Positions 7,479 to 16,013 of a DNA stretch of 64,000 nt are shown piece after piece. The translations under genes and the position numbers were made by a program. Source of the DNA: Chryseobacterium endalhagicum. Its GTDB lineage: Bacteria > Bacteroidota > Bacteroidia > Flavobacteriales > Weeksellaceae. The notes under the pieces were generated by a model. The model did not search any database, was not told the origin of the DNA, and worked only from the letters and a program-made list of their open reading frames with translations. How positions within the stretch are numbered: position 1 is the first letter of the stretch; the number at the start of each line of letters is the position of its first letter. The stretch is taken from the NCBI RefSeq assembly GCF_016745235.1, contig NZ_JAELVM010000004.1, positions 91,727-155,726 on the forward strand, in the 5' to 3' direction.

Positions 7479-8429
7479 TTAATATCTATATCCTCTATGA
7501 TTAATAAAGTTATCGAAATTATACCCTAAGCTGATCATGAAGCTGTTTCCACCATACGTCTGGATATCAGACATTCCGATGTTGTATGTAGCTCCGATCA
7601 TGAATTTATTAAATCTTACTTTAACAACCGGTGCTACCTGTAGCTGCTGGCTGTCGAATCTGTTCTGTACCGTTCTGTAGCTTACCCCGGCAGAGAATGA
7701 GTTGATATCATTAAAGAAAGTCGCCATTAAGTTATAGTCGATCATTCTTGTTGAATTCGTATTCAGGTTAATTAACGCGGATGGCGTTACAAAGATATTG
7801 TCAGCAAAATGCCAGTCATATCCTAAGTTTAAGAAGAATTTAATTGGTGAAGGCTCAATTCCGTTTACGATAGCCTTATCATTGCTTAGTGCGATATCGT
7901 TTACCGATACTCCTGCAAAAATATTTCTATAGGTAGCTGCCGCACCGAAGTTGGCATAAGCCATAAAAATATTCCCTTCTTTACCGATCAATAGTGGATC
8001 GTAACCATCTTCAACATTCACTGAAGTATAGTCGAAGTTCATATTATAAAATGAAACACTGGTACCAAAAGAGAATTGGTCTTTTCTTTCTCCTTCACTA
8101 CTTAGTGGAATAAAGTATGACGCTCCTGCCGTGATTCCTCCTGCAGAAATAGGCCCGTTACTATCTCTGAAAATAGAAAGCCCTGCTCCTACTCTGTCGA
8201 AGATGTTCCCGTTGATTCCTATAGACTGCGTATTTGGAGAATCGCTAAACTTGTCAAATTGCTTGTGGTAATTAGCATTAAGCTGCACGTAATCGGTCTT
8301 TCCGTACTGAGCTGGGTTGAACAGGAATTCACCATCCAAAAGATATTGCTGATAGTATGGTAGTGATTCTTGTGCTTTGTATGCATTTGACAAAAGAGCT
8401 AAACATACGATAGCATATAGTTTTCTCAT
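7479..8429 (-). CDS. PorP/SprF family type IX secretion membrane protein
   Basis: A 316-aa outer-membrane beta-barrel protein with a signal peptide of about 20 residues. The N-terminal YYQQYLLDGEFLFNPAQYG stretch is the signature of the PorP/SprF family. SprF-like proteins assist surface delivery of individual type IX secretion cargos such as gliding adhesins; they occur in many paralogs, usually next to their cargo. No giant adhesin gene is adjacent here, so the partner is unknown. The start at 8429 gives a clean signal peptide; an in-frame start 18 bp upstream lacks one. Confidence 0.88.
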   Translation of the reverse strand: MRKLYAIVCLALLSNAYKAQESLPYYQQYLLDGEFLFNPAQYGKTDYVQLNANYHKQFDKFSDSPNTQSIGINGNIFDRVGAGLSIFRDSNGPISAGGITAGASYFIPLSSEGERKDQFSFGTSVSFYNMNFDYTSVNVEDGYDPLLIGKEGNIFMAYANFGAAATYRNIFAGVSVNDIALSNDKAIVNGIEPSPIKFFLNLGYDWHFADNIFVTPSALINLNTNSTRMIDYNLMATFFNDINSFSAGVSYRTVQNRFDSQQLQVAPVVKVRFNKFMIGATYNIGMSDIQTYGGNSFMISLGYNFDNFINHRGYRY

Positions 8430-8480
8430 AACAAATCTTGATTTCAATTCAACAAATATAAAAAAATTCTCAATATATTT

Positions 8481-9554
8481 TTAGTTTTCTAAATAATTTC
8501 TCCATTTTTTTACAGCATCCGCCATATCTTTCGGCATTGGGCTCTCAAAATACAATTCCTTTTTCGTAGTGGGGTGTATAAACCCTAAAGTATGAGCATG
8601 GAGTGCATGTCTTGGAAGAATTTCAAAAACATTTTTTATAAACTGCTTATACTTAGGAAGATTCACTCCTCTAAGCGGCGTATGGCCTTCATATCTTTCG
8701 TCATTAAATAAAGTATGCCCGATATGTTTGAAATGCGCACGGATCTGGTGTGTTCTTCCCGTTTCAAGTTTACATTCCACCCAGGTCATATATTTGAAGC
8801 GTTCCAGCACTTTATAATGGGTTACGGCATGCTTTCCGTGGCTTCCGTCTTCATAAACGGACATCTGCATCCTGTTTTTAGGATGTCTTCCGATATGTCC
8901 TCTGATGCTTCCCTCGTCTTCCTGAGGATTTCCCCAGACAAAAGCCCAATATAATCTTTTGGTGGTTCTGTTAAAAAACTGTTTCGCTAAAAAGCTCAGT
9001 GCATATTCATTTTTTGCGATCACCAGCAGTCCGGAAGTGTCTTTATCAATTCTGTGAACAAGTCCTACCCTGTCCAGATCAGATTTTTCGCCGTTCTTTT
9101 CAAAATGGAAAGCCAGTGCATTCACCAGCGTTTTATCCCAGTTTCCGTGTCCCGGATGCACCACCATTCCCGGTTCTTTATCCACAACCACAAGATCATC
9201 ATCTTCATAAATAATATTCACCGGAATATCCTGAGGAATGATCACGTTCTGTCTCGGCGGATGCGCAAGAAGCACCGAAATCTGGTCGCCGGGTTTTACA
9301 CGGTAATTCTGCTTTACCGGAGTTCCGTTTACCACTACATTTCCCGCTCTGCACGTCTGCGAAATTTTATTCCTTGAAGAATTCTGTCTGTATATCTGTA
9401 AGAACTTGTCAATTCTTAACGGCTCCTGGTTTTTATCGACGGTGATATTAAGATGTTCGTACAATCCTTTATTTTCATCATCAATATCGATATTCCCGAG
9501 ACTATCGGACTCTAATAATTCTTCATCTAAAAAATCCTCGTTATCTTCTGCCAT
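8481..9554 (-). CDS. RluA family 23S rRNA pseudouridine synthase (RluD-like)
   Basis: A 357-aa enzyme with an acidic N-terminal tail (residues 1-30), an S4 RNA-binding domain (about 45-105) and a catalytic RluA domain. The catalytic aspartate is D170 in VHRIDKDTSGLLV, and the GRTHQIRAHF motif is intact. RluD-type enzymes isomerise uridines in helix 69 of 23S rRNA; which member this is cannot be fixed from sequence alone. It lies 72 bp downstream of the PASTA gene on the same strand, probably co-transcribed. Confidence 0.92.
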   Translation of the reverse strand: MAEDNEDFLDEELLESDSLGNIDIDDENKGLYEHLNITVDKNQEPLRIDKFLQIYRQNSSRNKISQTCRAGNVVVNGTPVKQNYRVKPGDQISVLLAHPPRQNVIIPQDIPVNIIYEDDDLVVVDKEPGMVVHPGHGNWDKTLVNALAFHFEKNGEKSDLDRVGLVHRIDKDTSGLLVIAKNEYALSFLAKQFFNRTTKRLYWAFVWGNPQEDEGSIRGHIGRHPKNRMQMSVYEDGSHGKHAVTHYKVLERFKYMTWVECKLETGRTHQIRAHFKHIGHTLFNDERYEGHTPLRGVNLPKYKQFIKNVFEILPRHALHAHTLGFIHPTTKKELYFESPMPKDMADAVKKWRNYLEN

Positions 9555-9626
9555 TGTTTTATTTTTTTACACAAAAGGCCCCAACATTTTGCAGTTGAAG
9601 CCTATATTTTATATAATAAACCGTTA

Positions 9627-10727
9627 TTATTCTACTACTACTTTTTTAGCCTTTGGCTTTTGAGCCGGCTGCTGTGCCGTATTTCCGGCAGCAGGTTTAC
9701 TGCCCGTTCCCGAACCCTGGCTGCCTGTTGCAGCGGATTTCGGTTTTTCAGCAGTGGTTCCTGCAGGTTTTGCTCCTGTAGCGGCACTGGTTTTAGGCTG
9801 CTCCGTTTTCACCGGTTCAGATTTCGGAACTTCTTTTTTAGGTACAGGTACTGCTGGCGGCGGATCAAAGCTTGGCTCCTGATGAACCGGAACTTCGTCA
9901 TAATGTACCGGAGGCAGTGAAGTATCTACTTTCATACGGTAAATAGAGTTCAGCTGTTCTACCTTAGCTCTGAGCTCGGCAGGCGTTCTCTTACTCGCCC
10001 AAAGGTCGATCTGCATTCCCTGGTCTCTTACGTCTCCGGAAGCCGGATCCTGATAATAAATAATATCAGATTCGTCTTTACTGCCGTCCTCGTGTTCTAC
10101 CAGTCCTACTTCGAACATACTTTTTGCAATAACTGCTCTCGCTTCTTTTACAGAAAGTCCTACCACACTAGGAATAGAGATATTCCTCATAGGTCCTGAA
10201 CCTACCACCACATCGATCACGGAGAATCTAGGAAGGCGTGATCCCGGGTTCACCGCATTCCCTTTATATAATATTCTCAGAAGAGCATCTTTCTGGATAC
10301 TCGGTTCATAAATGGTGTCATTGATCTTCAGCCCCACCTGGTCCAGTCTCTGGAAAGCCAGTCCTGAATATCTGTTGATCACATCAGGAACGGTAATAGG
10401 AGCCCATGTTCTAGGGTTCACAACAATTCTTACCAGCGATCCCGGCTTTACACGGGAACTGGATATCGGATGCATCTTTAAAACCTGGAAAGGCTTATAT
10501 TTAGGATTGTATTCTGCACTGTCCACTTCATATTCCAGCCCTGTATCTTCCAATATTTTTACGGCATCGTAAACGGATTTATTAATAACATTGGGCACAG
10601 GAATCTCCTGACCATGATTGGTATGATATTCCAGCCAGCGGAAAGTAAGCCACACCAACCCCACAAAAACACCGATGGCGACTACTAAATTCAGTAAAAC
10701 TTTCCAATTGAAAAGTGATTTAAGCAT
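9627..10727 (-). CDS. PASTA domain membrane protein
   Basis: A 366-aa protein with a short cytoplasmic N-terminus, one membrane helix (about residues 8-29) and three PASTA repeats (roughly 38-105, 108-180 and 184-250; each has a VPxVxxxS-type start). A Pro/Lys/Ala/Thr-rich low-complexity tail (about 280-366) follows. PASTA repeats bind peptidoglycan precursors or muropeptides in other phyla. There is no kinase domain, so this is not PknB or StkP; no transpeptidase domain is present either. The nearby divergent ddl gene supports a cell-wall role (inference). Confidence 0.88.
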   Translation of the reverse strand: MLKSLFNWKVLLNLVVAIGVFVGLVWLTFRWLEYHTNHGQEIPVPNVINKSVYDAVKILEDTGLEYEVDSAEYNPKYKPFQVLKMHPISSSRVKPGSLVRIVVNPRTWAPITVPDVINRYSGLAFQRLDQVGLKINDTIYEPSIQKDALLRILYKGNAVNPGSRLPRFSVIDVVVGSGPMRNISIPSVVGLSVKEARAVIAKSMFEVGLVEHEDGSKDESDIIYYQDPASGDVRDQGMQIDLWASKRTPAELRAKVEQLNSIYRMKVDTSLPPVHYDEVPVHQEPSFDPPPAVPVPKKEVPKSEPVKTEQPKTSAATGAKPAGTTAEKPKSAATGSQGSGTGSKPAAGNTAQQPAQKPKAKKVVVE

Positions 10728-10832
10728 ACTTAAAAATACTTTAATTATAACGGCAAATATAGCTAATAATTTTAAATGTCCTTTTATTTAACACAATTCA
10801 TTTTCAATTTTAAAATTTCTGAATTTCCCTTA

Positions 10833-10859
10833 TTGCATTACATAAAATGATTAAATTTG
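10833..10859 (+). promoter_or_regulatory. Promoter of ddl
   Basis: TTG at 10833-10835, 16 bp, TAAATTTG at 10852-10859 match the Bacteroidetes consensus. Transcription starting just after this would exclude the in-frame start at 10847, supporting the ddl start at 10877 or 10883. Confidence 0.65.
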
Positions 10860-10882
10860 CCTTAATTGATACTATAATGGTT

Positions 10883-11866
10883 ATGAGCAAAAAAAGTGTT
10901 GCCGTTGTCATGGGAGGCTATTCAGATGAATATGTGGTTTCCTTAAAAAGCGGTCAGTTGATCTACGATTCTCTGGACAGAAATCTATATGATGTACATA
11001 AAGTGGTTATCCTTAAAGATGAATGGTATTTTTTAGGAGACAACGACAAAAAATATGAAATCAACCGCGGGGATTTTTCAGTCACATTAGATAATAATGA
11101 ACAACTGAAATTCGATGCCTGTTTCAACATTATCCACGGAACTCCCGGTGAAAACGGAATCCTTCAGGCCTACTGGGATGCCATAGGACAGAAATATACA
11201 GGATGTGATTTCTACCAGAGTGCTTTAACCTTCAATAAAAAAGACACCCTGGCCGTACTTTCCAAATATGGGATTCCTTCTGCTAAAAGTATTTATTTAA
11301 GAAAAGGAGAAGCCATCAATACAGATGAAATTGTAGAAAGTCTTGGGCTTCCGGTTTTCGTTAAACCCAACCAGTCCGGTTCTTCCCTTGGAATTTCAAA
11401 AGTGAAGGAAAAATCGGAATTACTTGCTGCTACGGAAATCGCTTTCAAAGAAGATGATGAAATCCTGATCGAAAGTTTCCTGGACGGGATGGAAGTTTCC
11501 GTTGGCGTTATAGATTATAAAGGCGAAACCATCGTTCTGGGAATTACAGAAATTGTACCTACCAATGAATTCTTCGATTATGAGGCTAAATATGAAGGTG
11601 CTTCAGAAGAAATTACACCCGCAAGAATTGATGATGCTACCAGAATCAGAGTGGAAGAAATTTCAAAAAGAGCATATAACTCCCTTGGTATGAGCGGTTT
11701 TTCAAGAAGTGAATTCATCCTGATGGACGGCATTCCTTACATGCTTGAAATGAATACCAACCCCGGATTCTCCCCAGCCAGCATTCTTCCGCAGCAGGCT
11801 AAAATTTATGGAATATCCATTACAGACCTTTGCGGAAACGAAGTAGAAAAAGCGTTGAATAAATAA
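10883..11866 (+). CDS. ddl: D-alanine--D-alanine ligase
   Basis: A 327-aa ATP-grasp ligase that joins two D-alanines for the peptidoglycan stem peptide. Readable signatures are the N-terminal VAVVMGGYSDEYVVSLKSG, the central VKPNQSGSSLGISKV ATP-grasp loop and the C-terminal EMNTNPGFSPASILP metal and substrate region. A start at 10877 (M-V-M) is equally possible; 10883 gives the usual M-S-K-K-S-V-A. A promoter lies directly upstream. It is divergent from the PASTA gene and followed by 175 bp of non-coding text-like repeat before coaD. Confidence 0.95.
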   Translation: MSKKSVAVVMGGYSDEYVVSLKSGQLIYDSLDRNLYDVHKVVILKDEWYFLGDNDKKYEINRGDFSVTLDNNEQLKFDACFNIIHGTPGENGILQAYWDAIGQKYTGCDFYQSALTFNKKDTLAVLSKYGIPSAKSIYLRKGEAINTDEIVESLGLPVFVKPNQSGSSLGISKVKEKSELLAATEIAFKEDDEILIESFLDGMEVSVGVIDYKGETIVLGITEIVPTNEFFDYEAKYEGASEEITPARIDDATRIRVEEISKRAYNSLGMSGFSRSEFILMDGIPYMLEMNTNPGFSPASILPQQAKIYGISITDLCGNEVEKALNK

Positions 11867-12041
11867 TAATAGAAGTTAGAAATTAGAGGTTAGAAGTTAG
11901 TTGTTACAGAGGGAAGTTTGAAGATAGGAGATCGAAGAAAAACCCGGTGGATATTACCCCGAAACGCGAATCTCACATCCCCTAATCTCACAACCCCAAA
12001 CACGAACCTCACAACCCATAACTCATCATAACACGTAAAAC

Positions 12042-12506
12042 ATGAAAATTGCTGTTTTCCCCGGATCCTTTGATCCTATTACCCTGGGACATTATGATAT
12101 TATTGAAAGAGCGGCTCCGCTTTTTGACAAACTGATTATCGCCATCGGGCAGAATTCCCAGAAAAAATATATGTTTCCACTGGAAAAAAGAATGGAATTC
12201 ATTCAAAATTCCGTCGCAGAATTTCCCAATGTAGAAGTGGATTATTTTGAAGGATTAACCGTAGATTACTGTTTCGAAAAAAATGCCCAGTACATTATCA
12301 GAGGCTTAAGAAACCCGGCCGATTTCGAATTTGAAAAAGCCATTGCCCATACCAACAGAACCCTGGCCCACAAAAAACTGGAAACCGTATTCCTGTTAAC
12401 CTCATCCGGAAAATCTTTCATCAGCAGCAGCATTGTAAGAGAGATCATCAACCACGGCGGAGAATACGAACTGCTGGTTCCGGACTCGGTGAGGGTAGAA
12501 AGATAA
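12042..12506 (+). CDS. coaD: Phosphopantetheine adenylyltransferase CoaD
   Basis: A 154-aa nucleotidyltransferase catalysing the penultimate step of coenzyme A synthesis, adenylylation of 4'-phosphopantetheine. The N-terminal FPGSFDPITLGHYDII segment has the (T/H)xGH nucleotidyltransferase motif, and the C-terminal ISSSIVREI matches the second catalytic motif. Length is normal. Its stop codon is directly followed by the left arm of the inverted-repeat cassette that carries the four-helix-bundle gene. Confidence 0.95.
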   Translation: MKIAVFPGSFDPITLGHYDIIERAAPLFDKLIIAIGQNSQKKYMFPLEKRMEFIQNSVAEFPNVEVDYFEGLTVDYCFEKNAQYIIRGLRNPADFEFEKAIAHTNRTLAHKKLETVFLLTSSGKSFISSSIVREIINHGGEYELLVPDSVRVER

Positions 12507-12509
12507 GTA

Positions 12510-12939
12510 ATGAGTAATAGGTAATGAGTAATCTTGGGGCTATGGATTATAATCAGGTATTTCGGGAAAGAACTAAAAACTTTTCTATTCTTGTGATCCA
12601 ATCCCTCTTATCATTACCTTATTCAGATGCTCTTTCGGTTATAAGAAAGCAAATTATCCGGTCTTCTACTTCAGTGGCAGCCAATTACAGAGCTGTTTCA
12701 AGAGCAAGATCAGAAAAAGAAAAATTTGCTAAACTCTGCATTGTTGTGGAAGAAATTGATGAAACCCAACTCTGGCTTGAGATCATTGAAGCACTGGAAT
12801 ATCTCAGTCCTGAAAAGATGATTGAATTAAAATCTGAATGTGAAGAACTTGTAAAGGTCATGACCAAATATAAGTTTAAATTATCCCAAATTTAAATGGC
12901 ATAATTTTTATTACTCATTGCCCATTACCTATTACTCAT
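12510..12939. mobile_element. Inverted-repeat cassette carrying a four-helix-bundle gene
   Basis: Perfect 17-bp inverted repeats (12510-12526 and 12923-12939, ATGAGTAATAGGTAATG and its complement) flank one small gene, in a 430-bp block inserted between coaD and the TRIC-like gene. The arms sit within longer arrays of GTAAT words. No transposase is visible. The call as a mobile unit is inference. Confidence 0.5.
12542..12895 (+). CDS. Four helix bundle protein (S23/IVS-encoded family)
   Basis: A 118-aa all-helical protein. The pattern (RTKNFSILVIQSLLSLPYS, IRKQIIRSSTSVAANYRAVSRARS, LCIVVEEIDETQLWLEII) is that of the four-helix-bundle family first seen as proteins encoded in intervening sequences of 23S rRNA; relatives include Avd of diversity-generating retroelements. 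Cellular function is unknown. I chose the ATG at 12542 because the earlier in-frame ATG at 12524 lies inside the left repeat arm. No reverse transcriptase or variable-repeat gene is nearby, so this is not a retroelement. It sits within a 17-bp inverted-repeat cassette. Confidence 0.85.
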   Translation: MDYNQVFRERTKNFSILVIQSLLSLPYSDALSVIRKQIIRSSTSVAANYRAVSRARSEKEKFAKLCIVVEEIDETQLWLEIIEALEYLSPEKMIELKSECEELVKVMTKYKFKLSQI

Positions 12940-12946
12940 AAAAACT

Positions 12947-13579
12947 ATGCACGAACAGTTCAATTTTGCCATAGAAGTTCTCGGAACCATTTCCTTCGCG
13001 ATGTCGGGAAGTTTTGCGGCTATGCAGAAACGCCTTGATCCTTTCGGGGTACTGATTATTGCGTTCGTGACTTCTGTGGGAGGAGGAACAGTAAGGGATC
13101 TCCTGCTGGATATTCCTGTTTTCTGGATGCATGACCTTTTAACCTGTGCCCTGATCCTGGGAACAAGTATTTTCGCCATGGTTTTCAAGTCCATTGAAAA
13201 GAATTTTAAAGTAACCCTTTTTATTTTTGACAGCTTCGGATTGGGATTATTTACCATAATTGGTGTTCAGAAAGGGCTGAATGCTGACATTCATCCGCTG
13301 ATCTGTATTGCCCTGGGAACCATCACCGGCTGTTTTGGAGGAATTATCCGGGATATTTTGCTCAACCGGATTCCACTGATCTTCAGAAAGGAAATCTATG
13401 CCACAGCATGTATCGTCGGAGGATCTGCATTTCTCCTGATGACCAAGTTTATTCCGCTTTCCTATACGTTCATACAGATTTTCACTATTCTACTGATTGT
13501 TGCCATCAGAACGCTTGCCGTAAAATACCACTGGCAGATGCCTAAATTTTATGGATATGATCAGAACTCGGAAATGTAA
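12947..13579 (+). CDS. TRIC/UPF0126 family membrane protein (trimeric cation channel-like)
   Basis: A 210-aa integral membrane protein with about seven hydrophobic segments arranged as an internal repeat. The two halves carry matching glycine-rich motifs, TSVGGGTVRDLLLDIPVF and ITGCFGGIIRDILLNRIPL, typical of the bacterial TRIC (UPF0126, YicG) family. Bacterial TRIC homologues form trimeric monovalent cation channels; the physiological role here is unknown. It begins directly after the right arm of the four-helix-bundle cassette. The start at 12947 is the first ATG after that arm. Confidence 0.88.
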   Translation: MHEQFNFAIEVLGTISFAMSGSFAAMQKRLDPFGVLIIAFVTSVGGGTVRDLLLDIPVFWMHDLLTCALILGTSIFAMVFKSIEKNFKVTLFIFDSFGLGLFTIIGVQKGLNADIHPLICIALGTITGCFGGIIRDILLNRIPLIFRKEIYATACIVGGSAFLLMTKFIPLSYTFIQIFTILLIVAIRTLAVKYHWQMPKFYGYDQNSEM

Positions 13580-13725
13580 TGCTCTGTTGCGGGTTGTCAG
13601 TTGCGAGGTACAGGTTACTGGTTGACGGCTTTGACCACGAAACCGCGCATCCCGAAACATCATAATTCATGTCTAAAATCTGACATCTAAAATCTTGATT
13701 CTACCTTAAATCTCAATACAAAAAA

Positions 13726-13745
13726 AGCACCCGAATTCAGGTGCT
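13726..13745. terminator. Terminator between the TRIC-like gene and the 189-aa membrane protein gene
   Basis: Stem AGCACC/GGTGCT with a GAATTC-containing loop, an A-run before and T-run after, so it can act on both strands. The preceding 140 bp (13580-13720) is non-coding and text-like. Confidence 0.75.
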
Positions 13746-13767
13746 TTTGTCGTTTCGTATATTTTTC

Positions 13768-14337
13768 TTAGAAGAATTTTCCTCTCTGTCTCATATTCGG
13801 GTTGTGCATGTGCTTCTGCATGGATGGCATTTTCAGCTGGTCCTTCATCATTTTGATCTGGTCTGTCATCATTCCTGCGCTGTCTAATCTCTTAGCTTCC
13901 TCCAGAAGTTTCTGTCCTTCCTGTTTTCTCCCTTTAGAAATAGCTGCTGCGGCAAGATTCAGGGTAGCCATTGCACGGTCATGTTTCATGTTCAGGCCAT
14001 ATTCCAAAGCTTTTCTCATCAAAGGCTCCACCTTGGCTGGATGTTCCTGAGCTTGTGTCAGTCCCAATAAATAATGGAAATATCCATATTGGGATTTGTG
14101 AAGCTGCGCCTGGTAATTGGTGATACTGGTTAACCATTGTGCCGCTTTTTCCATATTCTGTTTTCTCAGCTGCCAGAAGGCAAGAAGAATGTATTCATTT
14201 TTGAAGAAAAGTAAAATAGGCAGTGCTGCCAGAAGGAAAATAACGATCCCCCAGCCCAGATTTCTTGTAAAAATCATCATGTATAGTCCTAAAAGGATAA
14301 GAACTGCTGCAATTACAATTTTTATGTACTTATTCAT
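13768..14337 (-). CDS. Membrane-anchored TPR-like protein, function unknown
   Basis: A 189-aa protein with two adjacent N-terminal membrane helices (about residues 5-23 and 27-45). A helical region (about 50-150) has TPR-like A/L/Y spacing (QYGYFHYLLGLTQAQ, MRKALEYGLNMKHDRAMATLNLAAAAI, EGQKLLEEAKRL). The C-terminal 35 residues are rich in Met, Lys and His. The topology would place the helical repeats in the cytoplasm if the N-terminus is inside. No precise family was recognised. It is downstream of folA on the same strand, with about 75 bp of text-like repeat between them. Confidence 0.7.
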   Translation of the reverse strand: MNKYIKIVIAAVLILLGLYMMIFTRNLGWGIVIFLLAALPILLFFKNEYILLAFWQLRKQNMEKAAQWLTSITNYQAQLHKSQYGYFHYLLGLTQAQEHPAKVEPLMRKALEYGLNMKHDRAMATLNLAAAAISKGRKQEGQKLLEEAKRLDSAGMMTDQIKMMKDQLKMPSMQKHMHNPNMRQRGKFF

Positions 14338-14411
14338 TATTCAATTTTAGAAGTGCAAAGATAGAAAATTTAGAGGTTAGAAGCTAGAGGTTGGAAGCTA
14401 GATTTTCACAA

Positions 14412-14906
14412 CTATTCGCTCTTGATCCTTTCAAACGTCTGAAAACAAAAATCGTATTGATTTTTTTCATCTTTTTCATGGCAGATCTCATTCGTTTTTT
14501 TCCAGATTTTCTCATTGATTTTTGGAAAAAATGTATCGGCTTCAAGGTCTGCTTTTACCAGAGTCACCTCCAGTTTATCAACGATCTCCATGGTCTGTTC
14601 GTAGATATTTCCGCCCCCGATGATGAAGACTTCTTCATCTATTTTTTTTGCAAATTTTACAGCTTCCTTAATGCTACCTACAATCAGGATGCCTTCTTCA
14701 AACCAGTCTTTCTTTCTGGAAATAACAATATTGGTGCGGTTCGGCAAAGCTTTTCCAATGCTTTCATAGGTTTTTCTCCCCATAATCACGGGATGTCCGG
14801 AAGTAATATCTTTAAAGTGTTTCAGATCTTTGGGAAGATGCCACAGCAGTTTATTTTCAAAACCGATTTCGTTTTTCTCTCCCATTGCCACCACTATTGT
14901 TGTCAT
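14412..14906 (-). CDS. folA: Dihydrofolate reductase
   Basis: A 164-aa cytosolic enzyme that reduces dihydrofolate to tetrahydrofolate with NADPH. Diagnostic segments are IVVAMGEKNEIGFENKLLWHLPKDLKHFK, with the LWHLPxDLxxF substrate motif, VIMGRKTYESIGKALPNRTNIV, and FIIGGGNIYEQ. The substrate-binding acidic residue is the D of LPKD. Length and motif order are those of chromosomal DHFRs. It is divergent from lemA, with a TAATTTTG -7-like box at 14929-14922 on its strand. Confidence 0.95.
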   Translation of the reverse strand: MTTIVVAMGEKNEIGFENKLLWHLPKDLKHFKDITSGHPVIMGRKTYESIGKALPNRTNIVISRKKDWFEEGILIVGSIKEAVKFAKKIDEEVFIIGGGNIYEQTMEIVDKLEVTLVKADLEADTFFPKINEKIWKKTNEICHEKDEKNQYDFCFQTFERIKSE

Positions 14907-14941
14907 TCTAATAATTTTTTACAAAATTAGCACATAATTTG

Positions 14942-14949
14942 TATATTTG
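14942..14949 (+). promoter_or_regulatory. Candidate -7 box for the lemA-TPM operon
   Basis: TATATTTG fits TAnnTTTG and lies 31 bp before the lemA ATG. No TTG was found at the expected spacing. Confidence 0.45.
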
Positions 14950-14979
14950 ATTAGCACAAAAAATTAAAAAAAATAAACT

Positions 14980-15585
14980 ATGAAAAATAAAGGCTGCCTA
15001 AGCGCAGGAACTATCGGTATTGCACTTCTTATCATTGTAGGTGTACTATTCTTCTGGGGAAAAAACGGATACAACAATTTTGTTTCTAAAGAACAGAATG
15101 TGAATTCCAAATGGTCTAATATAGAGACTGTATATCAGAAAAGAGCCAACCTGATCCCAAATCTGGAAAGAACAGTGAAATCGTATTCAAAATTTGAGCA
15201 GGAAACCCTGACAAAAGTTGTGGAAGCACGTTCCAAAGCTACTTCCATTAACATTGACCCTACGAACATGACGGAAGCTGATCTGGCTAAATTCCAGGCT
15301 GCACAGGGCGAATTATCCGGAGCATTAAGCAGATTAATGGCTGTAGTGGAATCTTATCCTAATTTGAAAGCGGATCAGCAGTACATTAACTTCCAGAGAG
15401 AATTTACAGCAATTGAAAACAGCATCAGAACCGAAACGGTGTATTATAATGATGCTGCCAAAGATTACAATACAACGATCAAAACATTCCCGAATAATAT
15501 TCTGGCGAATTTCACCAACTTTAAAGAAAAACCTTTCTTCAAGGCTGAAGCCGGTGCAGAAAAAGCGCCTGAAGTATTTAAATAA
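14980..15585 (+). CDS. LemA family protein
   Basis: A 201-aa protein with one N-terminal membrane helix (about residues 8-24) followed by long alpha-helices. NSKWSNIETVYQKRANLIPNLERTVKSY is the LemA signature. Function is not established; LemA genes very often accompany TPM-domain genes, as here. It overlaps the next gene by one base (TAATG), so the three genes from 14980 to 16809 form an operon. Confidence 0.9.
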   Translation: MKNKGCLSAGTIGIALLIIVGVLFFWGKNGYNNFVSKEQNVNSKWSNIETVYQKRANLIPNLERTVKSYSKFEQETLTKVVEARSKATSINIDPTNMTEADLAKFQAAQGELSGALSRLMAVVESYPNLKADQQYINFQREFTAIENSIRTETVYYNDAAKDYNTTIKTFPNNILANFTNFKEKPFFKAEAGAEKAPEVFK

Positions 15586-16013
15586 TGAACCGTTTCCTGA
15601 CAAATCAGCAGATCACTTCCCTGGTGGAAGCGATACAGTCGGCGGAAGAACATTCTACGGGCGAGATCAGAATACACATTGACTCGAATACGGAAACAGA
15701 AAATGCGCAGACTGCATTTGAGGTTTTCAAAGAACTCTGTATGAATAAGACTGCCGATAGAAATGCCGTGCTTTTTCATGTGAATTTCGAACAGAAATAC
15801 CTTACCATTATTGGTGATATAGGAATTCACGATAAGGTACACCAGTCGTACTGGGATCACCTGCACGACTACATTACCGCTGAATTTGCCAAGGGGAATT
15901 ATTATAAAGCTTTAAAAAGCGGCATCCTGGAAACCGGTCTTGAATTAAAAAAATATTTTCCTGTAGAGGGAAAAAATCCCAACCAGCTGTCTAATGAGAT
16001 TACGTTCTCTTAA
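15585..16013 (+). CDS. TPM domain protein, soluble
   Basis: A 142-aa protein made of one TPM domain (Tlp18.3/Psb32/MOLO-1 fold), with no signal peptide or membrane segment. The segments LVEAIQSAEEHSTGEIRIHID and AVLFHVNFEQKYLTIIGDIGIHD match the core of the fold. Plant TPM proteins act in photosystem II repair; bacterial members are mostly uncharacterised. It overlaps lemA by 1 bp and the next TPM gene by 20 bp, indicating translational coupling. Confidence 0.85.
   Translation: MNRFLTNQQITSLVEAIQSAEEHSTGEIRIHIDSNTETENAQTAFEVFKELCMNKTADRNAVLFHVNFEQKYLTIIGDIGIHDKVHQSYWDHLHDYITAEFAKGNYYKALKSGILETGLELKKYFPVEGKNPNQLSNEITFS

Noticed and set aside
9627..10727. PASTA gene as a Ser/Thr kinase or penicillin-binding protein
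   Set aside because: Only a short N-terminus and one membrane helix precede the PASTA repeats; no kinase or transpeptidase domain exists.
12542..12895. Accessory (Avd) gene of a diversity-generating retroelement
   Set aside because: The protein family is related, but no reverse transcriptase, template repeat or variable-repeat gene is within reach.
14391..14930. 179-aa plus-strand ORF over folA
   Set aside because: It is antisense to a complete dihydrofolate reductase and has no recognisable domain.
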